Source: an uncultured Eubacteriales bacterium (GTDB lineage Bacteria; Bacillota; Clostridia; TANB77; CAG-508). From it: 7,927 nucleotides of DNA. The position numbers and the translations under genes are program-made. Below, piece after piece: positions 1 through 5,881 of this stretch. The DNA lies in contig CACXCH010000035.1 in the NCBI GenBank assembly GCA_902766085.1, forward strand, positions 1-7,927. The letters are read 5' to 3'. A model generated the notes under the pieces. That model saw only the letters and a program-made list of their open reading frames with translations, searched no databases and was not told the origin of the DNA. The stretch's first letter is position 1. Each line of letters opens with the position of its first letter.

Positions 1-95
1 AAAATTGCATTTAAGTACCTAGTATTTATTAGATTTTAAATTCAAAAACAGTAATAAAAAAGAACATTTTAAATATATTTAATTAAAAGTTATAG

Positions 96-117
96 TTTAA
101 TGAAATAAATCATTAAA
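96..117. repeat. Inverted repeat in the dacF leader
   Basis: Two perfect 8-base arms, TTTAATGA (96-103) and TCATTAAA (110-117), are separated by six bases. They lie about 33 bases upstream of the likely dacF start. The short spacing would suit a dimeric repressor site or a weak RNA hairpin. The region is extremely AT-rich, so chance is a real alternative. The rest of 1-128 shows no convincing promoter; TTGCAT at 5-10 with TATTAG 16 bases later is only a weak candidate. Confidence 0.3.
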
Positions 118-130
118 TAATAGTTTAAAT

Positions 131-143
131 GGAAAGGATAAGG
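131..143 (+). promoter_or_regulatory. Ribosome binding site that decides the dacF start
   Basis: The purine-rich stretch GGAAAGGATAAGG ends six bases before the ATG at 150. The in-frame ATG at 129 overlaps this stretch and has no such site before it. The ATG at 150 also places the Lys-Lys of the signal peptide at residues 2-3. Both points favour 150 as the start. Confidence 0.65.
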
Positions 144-149
144 TTTGTT

Positions 150-1391
150 ATGAAGAAAACAATATTTTCTTGCTTTTTAATTTGCTTGCTTGTTTTTACT
201 TCAAATTTTTGCATTTATTCTTATGCTCAAGATGATGCTTTGCTTGTTTGGAATGAGATTAAAGATGAAAATTTGTCAAGTTTAGCTGAAACAGAATATA
301 CTTCAAAAGATAATCCTCTAAATTTAACTTGTGGTGGAGCTATTTTAATTGATCAAAATTCTGGTAATATTCTGTATGAGTATAATATGCACGAAAAAAT
401 GAGACCAGCTTCTGTTACAAAGATTATGTCTTTGTTATTAATTATGGAAGCGGTCGATAGTAATAAAATATCATTGGATGATAAAGTTCCTTGCACGGAA
501 GATGCGTCAAAAATGGGTGGTTCGCAAATATGGTTAGATGTCAAGGAAGAGTTAACCGTTGATGAAATGATTAAAGCTATTTGTGTTGTTTCTGCAAATG
601 ATTGCGTTGTTGCTATGGCAGATTACCTAGCAGGTTCTCAAGAAGCTTTTGTTGAACAAATGAATGAAAAAGCAAAATCCCTTGGAATGAATGATACAAC
701 ATTTAAAAATTGCCACGGAATTGATGAAGATGGTCATCTTACATCTCCTTATGATATTGCCATTATGTCAAGGGAACTATTGGTAAAGCATCCAAAAATT
801 ATGGATTATACTACTATTTATATGGACTCATTGAGAGATGGTAAATCTCAACTTGTTAATACAAACAAATTAATTCGAAATTATAGCGGAGCAACCGGTT
901 TAAAAACTGGCTCAACCTCACTTGCACTATTTAATTTGTCAGCAAGTGCCACTCGAGATGGTATGTCCTTAATTGCTGTAATTATGAGAGGTGAAACAAG
1001 TAAAATAAGATTTGCAGAAGCTAGTAAACTTTTGAATTATGGTTTTAGCAATTTTAAATATAAGGAATTAGCTAAGAAAGATGAAAGTGTTGGAAATTGC
1101 ACTATTAATAAAGGCTTGCAGACTCAAGTAAATGCTGTTTATAAAAATGATTTTGGTATGACAATTCAAAAAAGCAATGATAAAAATATTACACAAGATA
1201 TAGAAATTTATAACAATGTTTTTGCTCCAGTTACTAAAGGGCAAAAAATTGGAGAAGTTAATTTTAAAGATGAAAATAATAACATAATTGGCGAAGTTGA
1301 CTTAGTATCTGACCAAGATGTTGAGAAATATGGATTTACCTCAATGACAGAAAACTTATTAAAAAAATGGTTCAGTTTACTAAGGAGCTAG
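150..1391 (+). CDS. dacF: D-alanyl-D-alanine carboxypeptidase, DacF/PBP5-type (peptidase S11)
   Basis: This secreted low-molecular-mass penicillin-binding protein should remove the terminal D-Ala from peptidoglycan pentapeptides outside the membrane. From the ATG at 150 it is 413 residues. A signal peptide (residues 1-26, with Lys-Lys and a hydrophobic core) ends in a Ser-Tyr-Ala cleavage site. All three serine-transpeptidase motifs are present: SVTK with nucleophile Ser88 and Lys91, SAN at 148-150, and KTG at 252-254. A PBP5 C-terminal beta domain covers roughly 306-388. The last ~18 residues (MTENLLKKWFSLLRS end) form an amphipathic membrane-anchoring helix typical of the family. In Bacillus, dacF precedes the spoIIA operon and acts in spore cortex formation. 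Whether this copy is sporulation-specific cannot be told here, because no sporulation promoter is clear. An in-frame ATG at 129 is the alternative start. Family assignment is secure; the dacF symbol rather than dacA or dacB is less certain. Confidence 0.93.
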   Translation: MKKTIFSCFLICLLVFTSNFCIYSYAQDDALLVWNEIKDENLSSLAETEYTSKDNPLNLTCGGAILIDQNSGNILYEYNMHEKMRPASVTKIMSLLLIMEAVDSNKISLDDKVPCTEDASKMGGSQIWLDVKEELTVDEMIKAICVVSANDCVVAMADYLAGSQEAFVEQMNEKAKSLGMNDTTFKNCHGIDEDGHLTSPYDIAIMSRELLVKHPKIMDYTTIYMDSLRDGKSQLVNTNKLIRNYSGATGLKTGSTSLALFNLSASATRDGMSLIAVIMRGETSKIRFAEASKLLNYGFSNFKYKELAKKDESVGNCTINKGLQTQVNAVYKNDFGMTIQKSNDKNITQDIEIYNNVFAPVTKGQKIGEVNFKDENNNIIGEVDLVSDQDVEKYGFTSMTENLLKKWFSLLRS

Positions 1392-1443
1392 TAGGCAAGA
1401 TTTTTAAAAATGGCTCAGCTTACTAAGTAAGTATAGGCTAAAT
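1363..1443 (+). repeat. Degenerate 43-bp-period tandem duplication of the dacF 3' end
   Basis: The end of dacF (1363-1401) is followed by a similar copy at 1406-1443. Aligned by eye they match at about 31 of 39 columns with one gap; identical blocks include AAAAATGG, TCAG and TTACTAAG. The first copy carries the last codons and the TAG stop. The second is out of frame with dacF, but in its own equivalent frame it still spells Lys-Trp-Leu-Ser-Leu-Leu, parallel to Lys-Trp-Phe-Ser-Leu-Leu. This looks like a slippage duplication that has since decayed. Confidence 0.5.
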
Positions 1444-1466
1444 TAAAAAAAGTGTTTCACATTATT

Positions 1467-1502
1467 AAAAAAATAAACAGGATCTAATTTGCGGTCCTGT
1501 TT
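1467..1502 (-). terminator. Rho-independent terminator at the end of the ytfJ operon
   Basis: On the minus strand a 10-bp stem (1493-1502 with 1475-1484, one G-T wobble) closes an 8-base loop. It is followed by one A and then seven Ts (complement of 1473-1467). It lies about 60 bases after the ytfJ stop. On the plus strand only TTTT follows the stem, so it may terminate dacF weakly as well. Confidence 0.8.
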
Positions 1503-1505
1503 TGA

Positions 1506-1558
1506 GTATATATAGAATATAGTTTGTGTAAAACTTGCACAAACCATTCTATATATAC
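1506..1558. repeat. Long near-perfect hairpin just after ytfJ
   Basis: A 13-bp perfect outer stem (1506-1518 with 1546-1558) and a 10-bp inner stem (1522-1531 with 1535-1544, one G-T wobble) are joined by a 3:1 internal loop and capped by a 3-base loop. It begins six bases after the ytfJ stop codon. No T-run follows on the minus strand, so it is not a classical terminator in that direction. It may block 3' exonuclease decay, act as a second transcription pause, or be a dispersed palindromic repeat. Confidence 0.6.
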
Positions 1559-1564
1559 CGTGTT

Positions 1565-2077
1565 TTACATATCTGTCTCGTCATATTCAACTGTGTAATT
1601 TTTATTAGTATCATTTTGTTTCTTTTGGTTCTGTTGTTCTATTTCATTTTTTATTTTTGCTTCGTTTGAGTCAATTTGATTTAACTTTTTTTCTAGCATT
1701 GTGTTTACTTTGTCAATTAAATCTGGTACTAAGTCTAAAAGTTTATCAAGATTTGAAGTATGGTTTACAGGTAATAATTTTACTCCTGTTGATTGTACTA
1801 CAATGAAGGCAATTGGATTGATACTAACTCCTGCTCCAGCTCCCCCTCCAAATGGCATACGTTCACTCACATTTTCATCTTTTGGCTTTTCTTTTGTATT
1901 TTTTAAATTAAATTCACTTCCCCCCGCTGCGAATCCAAAGTTCACTTTTGAAACGGGAATTATAACAACATTATTTGATGTTTCTATTGGATCTCCTATA
2001 ATAGTATTAACATCTACCATTTCCTTGATTGAGCTCATAGCAGTGTTCATTAATCCATCAATCGGATGATTTTCCAT
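1565..2077 (-). CDS. ytfJ: Spore protein, YtfJ/GerW family
   Basis: This 170-residue protein matches the YtfJ (GerW) sporulation family. The N-terminal segment (1-30) begins MENHPIDGLM. A small beta-rich core follows with IIPVSKVNFGFAAGGSEF at about 39-56, then the family's glycine stretch FGGGAGAGVSINPIAF at 76-91, and then VKLLPV at 99-104. A charged K/N/Q-rich tail (about 130-170) makes it somewhat longer than the Bacillus protein. In Bacillus the gene is expressed in the forespore and its product is needed for normal germinant response; the molecular role is unclear. AGGAG lies about 12 bases before the ATG, a rather long spacing. The gene is last in the minus-strand block, 40 bases after the DUF2953-like gene, and is followed by a hairpin and a terminator. 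In other Clostridia ytfJ and a DUF2953 gene are commonly neighbours. Confidence 0.9.
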   Translation of the reverse strand: MENHPIDGLMNTAMSSIKEMVDVNTIIGDPIETSNNVVIIPVSKVNFGFAAGGSEFNLKNTKEKPKDENVSERMPFGGGAGAGVSINPIAFIVVQSTGVKLLPVNHTSNLDKLLDLVPDLIDKVNTMLEKKLNQIDSNEAKIKNEIEQQNQKKQNDTNKNYTVEYDETDM

Positions 2078-2117
2078 TTTATTAGTGTTCTCCTTTCTCT
2101 TAAGGCATAAAATTCAA

Positions 2118-2876
2118 TTAAAACTCGTGTTCTTTGCAGTCGTTTCTAAAGTTTATATAGTGCCTTACCTTAAATTTATTGGTATTATTGACATTTAATT
2201 TTAATTTATACATTTTAAGTTTTGATAAAGTTTTTAATATATTCATTGAGATTTCCGTTTTAATATTCAAATAAAATTTATTTTGATTTTTAAACTCTGG
2301 TTTTATTATATATTTGCATTTTTTAGCATTTTTCATATTGCACTTTTCAAATAAAAATGTATATAAATATGATAGCAAAATATTTCCAAATGAAACAATA
2401 ATTGATTCGTTATATGAATCTTTTATATCTATGTCCATATTTATTTTCAATTCATTAATGGTAATATCTTTTAGTTTTATATTGCTTTCTATTTTGATTT
2501 TACTTTTAGTCCTATTGTTAGCTTCATCGTTGTTAGTATTCTTTGAATTATTTTCTTGATTATTCAATTTTAATTTTTTACTTTCGAGTTTGCTAACTAT
2601 TTTATTATCTTTTTTTCTCTTTTTTAATAATAATTTTCGTATAAATTTATTATCAATTTTTAAAACACATAATGGTATAATATCAAGCACATAAATTTTT
2701 ATATAAACTAATATATTAAAGTATTTTAAGCTTTCTTCAAAATTTTTATCTACTATTGATTTAAATAGCTGTTTTAATGAATATAAATTATTTATTTCGA
2801 ATTTCTTTACAGAAATCGCTATTGATGAGCTTAAAAAAATTGAAATAATCAAACCTATTATTATTAGAGTTTTCAT
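2118..2876 (-). CDS. DUF2953-like membrane protein
   Basis: This 252-residue protein has no known biochemical role. It has one N-terminal transmembrane segment (about 4-22), a hydrophobic stretch at 54-72, a highly charged K/N/E/S-rich linker at about 85-128, and a C-terminal domain. That domain (about 130-225) resembles DUF2953: an amphipathic beta segment with INMDIDIKD, a small-residue helix starting near VSFGN (161-165), then IIKPEFKNQNKFYLNIKTEI. The position next to ytfJ is the usual one for DUF2953 genes in Clostridia and supports the call. Lysine and asparagine content is very high and the sequence is divergent. No Shine-Dalgarno is visible before the ATG at 2876; the 56-base gap after scpA is nearly pure A/T. 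Translation may be weak. No internal ATG offers a better start. Confidence 0.65.
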   Translation of the reverse strand: MKTLIIIGLIISIFLSSSIAISVKKFEINNLYSLKQLFKSIVDKNFEESLKYFNILVYIKIYVLDIIPLCVLKIDNKFIRKLLLKKRKKDNKIVSKLESKKLKLNNQENNSKNTNNDEANNRTKSKIKIESNIKLKDITINELKINMDIDIKDSYNESIIVSFGNILLSYLYTFLFEKCNMKNAKKCKYIIKPEFKNQNKFYLNIKTEISMNILKTLSKLKMYKLKLNVNNTNKFKVRHYINFRNDCKEHEF

Positions 2877-2932
2877 ATTTCAATTATTAACAAATAAATA
2901 AAAATTTATTCAATTATTAGATTTTACGTTTA

Positions 2933-3727
2933 TTAATTAGCTATATTGGTATTGTTATTTTCAGATAATACTGTTTTTTTCTTTTTTGAAACTTCTATAT
3001 CACCAAATAATACTTTTTGGTCAGTTACTACTTTATCCCTTCTTGACATCTCCAATAACCCAGAAAATGCTGTGATTACTTCTTGAGGTTTGCAATTATT
3101 TATTGAATATAATTTATTAAAAATAAAATGTGATTTTCTAATGAGTTCTCTGAACATAGTTTTTACAGTATCACCAACAGAATAACTCTCTACTATTGCA
3201 ATTTTCTCTATGTTTTTTGCATTTTTATTTAGCCTAACACTATTTCTATTAATCACATCTGAATAATATTTTGACAAGTCCTCTTTGGTGTATTTTACTT
3301 CAAGTTCTTGTTTTGGAAGTTCTATCTGCTCTGGCATTTTCCTAAAAATTCGTTTAGAACCTTCCAGTAGCATTTCCTGCATTTTCTTTGTAATCTCTTT
3401 ATATCTCTTATATTCAATAATTCTATTTAGTAATTCTTCTTCTGAAAGCATCTCTTCGTCATCTTCTTCATAATGTGGCAATAGCTTTTTAGATTTAATA
3501 TATAATAAATTTGACGCCATAACCAAAAATTCACTCGTAACTTCCATATCCATTTGTTGCATTTTATTTATGTATTCAATATATTGGTCAGCTATTTCAT
3601 TAATGTTAACATCATAGATATCCATTTTATTGACTTCAATTAAATGACATAACAAGTCAAGAGGACCCTCAAAGTTCTCAATTTTTATTTTGTATTTTGT
3701 AGTTTCTAGTGAAAAAATATCATTCAT
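2933..3727 (-). CDS. scpA: Segregation and condensation protein A
   Basis: ScpA is the kleisin subunit that bridges the two heads of SMC and, with ScpB, forms the bacterial condensin that compacts and segregates chromosomes. At 264 residues it has the expected length. The diagnostic N-terminal motif FEGPLDLL is at 19-26, followed by the helical SMC-neck-binding domain, which runs on to YIKSKKLLP (76-84). An acidic/charged middle region lies at about 87-170. A C-terminal winged-helix domain follows, with ITAFSGLLEMSRRDKVV at about 218-234 and QKVLFGDIEV at 237-246. A purine stretch GAGAGAGG lies about 14 bases before the ATG, a loose spacing; an in-frame stop upstream rules out a longer start. 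The upstream leader contains tandem repeats. scpB, the usual next gene, is absent; the next gene is the DUF2953-like one. Confidence 0.96.
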   Translation of the reverse strand: MNDIFSLETTKYKIKIENFEGPLDLLCHLIEVNKMDIYDVNINEIADQYIEYINKMQQMDMEVTSEFLVMASNLLYIKSKKLLPHYEEDDEEMLSEEELLNRIIEYKRYKEITKKMQEMLLEGSKRIFRKMPEQIELPKQELEVKYTKEDLSKYYSDVINRNSVRLNKNAKNIEKIAIVESYSVGDTVKTMFRELIRKSHFIFNKLYSINNCKPQEVITAFSGLLEMSRRDKVVTDQKVLFGDIEVSKKKKTVLSENNNTNIAN

Positions 3728-3746
3728 CTTTATTTTAGAATACCTC

Positions 3747-3822
3747 TCTCATATACATTTAATTTTCTGTCATTTGTTTTTATTATCTCATATACATTTA
3801 AATTTCTATCATTTATTTTTAT
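3747..3822 (-). repeat. Two 37-base tandem repeats (39-bp period) in the scpA leader
   Basis: The segments 3747-3783 and 3786-3822 match at 34 of 37 positions. They lie 20-95 bases upstream of the scpA start. On the coding (minus) strand each copy contains two very short reading frames: ATG-ATA-GAA-ATT-stop or ATG-ACA-GAA-AAT-stop, and one beginning ATG-TAT-ATG-AGA. The last of these (Met-Tyr-Met-Arg-Glu-Val-Phe) ends eight bases before the scpA ATG. The copies could be binding sites, upstream reading frames or slippage products. Confidence 0.7.
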
Positions 3823-3837
3823 TAAACAATCTTTCTA

Positions 3838-3892
3838 TTTTATATTTTGTATTAGGCTTGTTACTTTATTTTATATTTTATATTTTGCATTA
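3838..3892. repeat. Second pair of AT-rich repeats (38-bp period) between recX and scpA
   Basis: The 17-base segments 3838-3854 and 3876-3892 are identical except for one base (TTTTATATTTTGTATTA versus a copy with C for the second G/T-flanked T). Their 38-bp offset is almost the same as the 39-bp period of the neighbouring repeats, so the whole 3747-3892 stretch may be a decayed array. The remaining bases to 3928 show no terminator for recX and no clear promoter for scpA. Confidence 0.5.
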
Positions 3893-3928
3893 AATTTCTT
3901 GATTCGTTTTTAATTCTTGTATTTTATG

Positions 3929-4591
3929 TTAATCTTCTAAAGCTTCTCTAATACTATCCTCTCTATAGCCTTTTTTTACAAGATATTTTTTTATTTCAAT
4001 TTTATCAAAATTTTCTTTTTTTATTGCAATCTTTTTTGCAGACCTTTTTTCATAATCATTTAATTCATCTTCATTTTTTTCAAAGTATTCATCAATTTTG
4101 TCACTCTTTATTCCTTTTGTTATAAGCTTGTATTTTATTTCCCACAAAGAAAGATTACGAAGAGCTATAAATTCGTTTACAGCTCTTTTTATATAATCAT
4201 CATCATTGATATAGCCATTTTCTGTTAGTTCTGAAATAATTTCATCAAGAGTGTTTTCATCAATCTCTTTTGCAAATTTCTGCCTAATTTCATTTTCAGT
4301 TCTTTTTTTATACACAACATATTTTAAGACTTTCGTTTTAAGCCTATCATAATTTTCCAACTTTTCAAAATAGCCCTGATTATCTGATGTGTTATTTTTA
4401 GCATTGCCTTGAATATTAGATTTTGTTTGCATTAATTTTTTTTTATAATTTAAACTTTCAATATTTTCATATTCACTGTTTGCGTGTTTATCCTTTAAGT
4501 TGTTTGATTCATCTTTGTATTCTAACTTATTTGACCCATTTTTTCTTTTCAAGGCTTCTTTTAAATCATCAATATTGTTATAAACTTTCAA
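3929..4591 (-). CDS. recX: RecA regulatory protein RecX
   Basis: RecX binds RecA filaments and modulates (usually inhibits) recombinase activity. The 220-residue product carries three RecX-type helical repeats: about 84-128 (VLKYVVYKKRTENEIRQKF, then ELTENGYINDDDYIKRAV), 131-173 (LSLWEIKYKLITKGI) and 176-218 (KKYLVKKGYREDSIREAL). The first ~75 residues are low-complexity, charged and asparagine-rich, and lack the recognisable beta-rich N-terminus many RecX proteins have. The start is TTG at 4591, three bases after the recA stop, with only a weak GAAG-like element inside the recA end. This suggests translational coupling that keeps RecX below RecA. An alternative is a start at Met54, which would remove most of the odd N-terminus while keeping all three repeats. 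The recA-recX order is a common bacterial arrangement. Confidence 0.9.
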   Translation of the reverse strand: MKVYNNIDDLKEALKRKNGSNKLEYKDESNNLKDKHANSEYENIESLNYKKKLMQTKSNIQGNAKNNTSDNQGYFEKLENYDRLKTKVLKYVVYKKRTENEIRQKFAKEIDENTLDEIISELTENGYINDDDYIKRAVNEFIALRNLSLWEIKYKLITKGIKSDKIDEYFEKNEDELNDYEKRSAKKIAIKKENFDKIEIKKYLVKKGYREDSIREALED

Positions 4592-4594
4592 TTT

Positions 4595-5707
4595 TTATTC
4601 TTCACTTTCATCAAATTCATCATCATCAACATCAGAATCGTCAGAATCTGCTTCAGCTGCATTTCCGTCTGTCAAACTATTTTCAAAAGCAGTATCAAAA
4701 TTGTCTCTAACTTTTTGTTCTACTTCATCCATTATTTTTGGATTATCCTCTAGATATTTCTTTGCATTTTCTCTACCTTGTCCAATTCTCTCACCATTAT
4801 AAGAGAACCAAGCACCACTTTTTTCAATTATATCAAGGTTAACTGCTAGGTCAAGAATATTTCCTGACTTAGATATTCCTTTTCCATATATAATGTCAAA
4901 CTCAGCCTCTCTAAAAGGTGGAGCAACTTTGTTTTTAACAACTTTTACTCTAACTCTATTTCCATAAACTTCGCCATTTTGTTTTAGTGTTTCAATTCTT
5001 CTAATATCAAGTCTGACTGACGCATAGAACTTTAAAGCTCTACCACCTGGAGTAGTTTCAGGATTGCCAAATAGAACTCCAACTTTTTCTCTTAATTGAT
5101 TAATAAATACTATAACAGCGTTTGATTTATTAATAACACCTGCAAGTTTACGTAAAGCTTGAGACATTAGACGAGCTTGTAATCCTACATGAGAATCTCC
5201 CATATCACCATCAATCTCAGCCTTTGGAACTAATGCTGCAACAGAGTCTACAACAATTATATCAATTGCCCCAGATCTAACTAATTCTTCAGCAATTTCA
5301 AGTCCTTGCTCTCCTGTATCAGGTTGTGAAACTATTAAATTGTCAATATCAACTCCTAAATTTTTAGCATAAACAGGATCAAGCGCATGCTCTGCATCAA
5401 TGAAGGCAGCTTCTCCTCCTCTTTTTTGTGCTTCGGCAATCATGTGAAGTGCTAAAGTTGTTTTTCCAGAAGATTCTGGTCCATATATTTCAATTATTCT
5501 TCCTTTTGGTATTCCTCCAATTCCCAGAGCAATATCAAGTGCTAATGCTCCTGTAGGAATAGCCTCTATATTCATATTTTTAAACTCTCCTAGCTTCATA
5601 ACTGAACCTTTTCCAAATTGCTTTTCAATTTGGCTCATTGCTGCTTCAAGTGCTTTTTTCTTTTCATCACTTACTTTAACATCTTTTTCATCTTTCTTTG
5701 TACTCAT
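4595..5707 (-). CDS. recA: Recombinase RecA
   Basis: RecA forms ATP-dependent filaments on single-stranded DNA, drives homologous strand exchange and triggers LexA self-cleavage in the SOS response. The 370-residue protein is complete with no intein. Walker A is GPESSGKT at 76-83 and Walker B is IIVVDS at 150-155. Loop L1 includes DGDMGDSHVG (166-175). Loop L2 runs through NQLREKVGVLFGNPETTPGG (203-222) and has Leu where many RecAs, including the E. coli protein, have Met. The C-terminal domain ends in a strongly acidic tail (about 352-370: DSDDSDVDDDEFDESEE), which in the family restrains DNA binding. The start follows AGGAGG by five bases. A consensus promoter and a LexA-like box lie upstream, so SOS induction is likely. 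recX follows after three bases. Confidence 0.99.
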   Translation of the reverse strand: MSTKKDEKDVKVSDEKKKALEAAMSQIEKQFGKGSVMKLGEFKNMNIEAIPTGALALDIALGIGGIPKGRIIEIYGPESSGKTTLALHMIAEAQKRGGEAAFIDAEHALDPVYAKNLGVDIDNLIVSQPDTGEQGLEIAEELVRSGAIDIIVVDSVAALVPKAEIDGDMGDSHVGLQARLMSQALRKLAGVINKSNAVIVFINQLREKVGVLFGNPETTPGGRALKFYASVRLDIRRIETLKQNGEVYGNRVRVKVVKNKVAPPFREAEFDIIYGKGISKSGNILDLAVNLDIIEKSGAWFSYNGERIGQGRENAKKYLEDNPKIMDEVEQKVRDNFDTAFENSLTDGNAAEADSDDSDVDDDEFDESEE

Positions 5708-5712
5708 AAATT

Positions 5713-5718
5713 CCTCCT
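5713..5718 (-). promoter_or_regulatory. recA Shine-Dalgarno
   Basis: A perfect AGGAGG on the minus strand sits five bases before the recA ATG. It is the strongest ribosome binding site in the window and contrasts with the weak site before recX. Confidence 0.9.
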
Positions 5719-5723
5719 AATAT

Positions 5724-5735
5724 GAACGTTTGTTT
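5724..5735. promoter_or_regulatory. Probable LexA (SOS) operator of recA
   Basis: GAAC-GTTT-GTTT on the plus strand fits the Gram-positive LexA/DinR core GAACnnnnGTTY, with GTTT in place of the ideal GTTC. It lies between the recA -10 box and the Shine-Dalgarno, overlapping the expected transcription start, where repressor binding would block initiation. The match is imperfect at the outer positions of the Bacillus consensus. Confidence 0.65.
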
Positions 5736-5740
5736 GTTTT

Positions 5741-5768
5741 ATTATATACTTTTAAATTTATTTGTCAA
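5741..5768 (-). promoter_or_regulatory. recA promoter, housekeeping sigma-A type
   Basis: On the minus strand, TTGACA (5768-5763) and TATAAT (5746-5741) are both perfect consensus hexamers, separated by 16 bases. The predicted start is near 5734, about 27 bases before the recA ATG. The probable LexA box immediately follows. Confidence 0.88.
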
Positions 5769-5881
5769 TAGTTTATTAAAATTTTTTTATCCATTGTAAT
5801 TAAATTCATTAACTACAGTTTACTTTTTCCAAATAGAAATTATTTTTCTAATTGAACATTATAACTAAATTCTATTTCATT

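Noticed and set aside
1417..1431. CTTAC-TAA-GTAAG as a plus-strand terminator of dacF
   Set aside because: The stem is five to six base pairs and is followed by A-rich rather than T-rich sequence.
1701..2069. Plus-strand 122-codon open frame opposite ytfJ
   Set aside because: It is the antisense shadow of the conserved ytfJ gene, with no recognisable protein features.
3747..3892. CRISPR array
   Set aside because: The copies abut almost directly, with no unique spacers between them, and there are no cas genes nearby.
3690..3893. Plus-strand open frame of 67 codons rich in Phe/Leu/His
   Set aside because: It overlaps the scpA start antisense and owes its length to the AT-rich tandem repeats. 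It has no ribosome binding site or family resemblance.
4423..4710. Plus-strand 95-codon open frame opposite recX and the end of recA
   Set aside because: Its His/Leu/Phe-rich product is the antisense reading of Asn/Lys/Asp-rich coding sequence.
5834..5850. Small hairpin TAGAAA/TTTCTA as a terminator for the solute-binding protein gene
   Set aside because: The stem is only 6 bp, almost all A-T, and no T-run follows on the minus strand.
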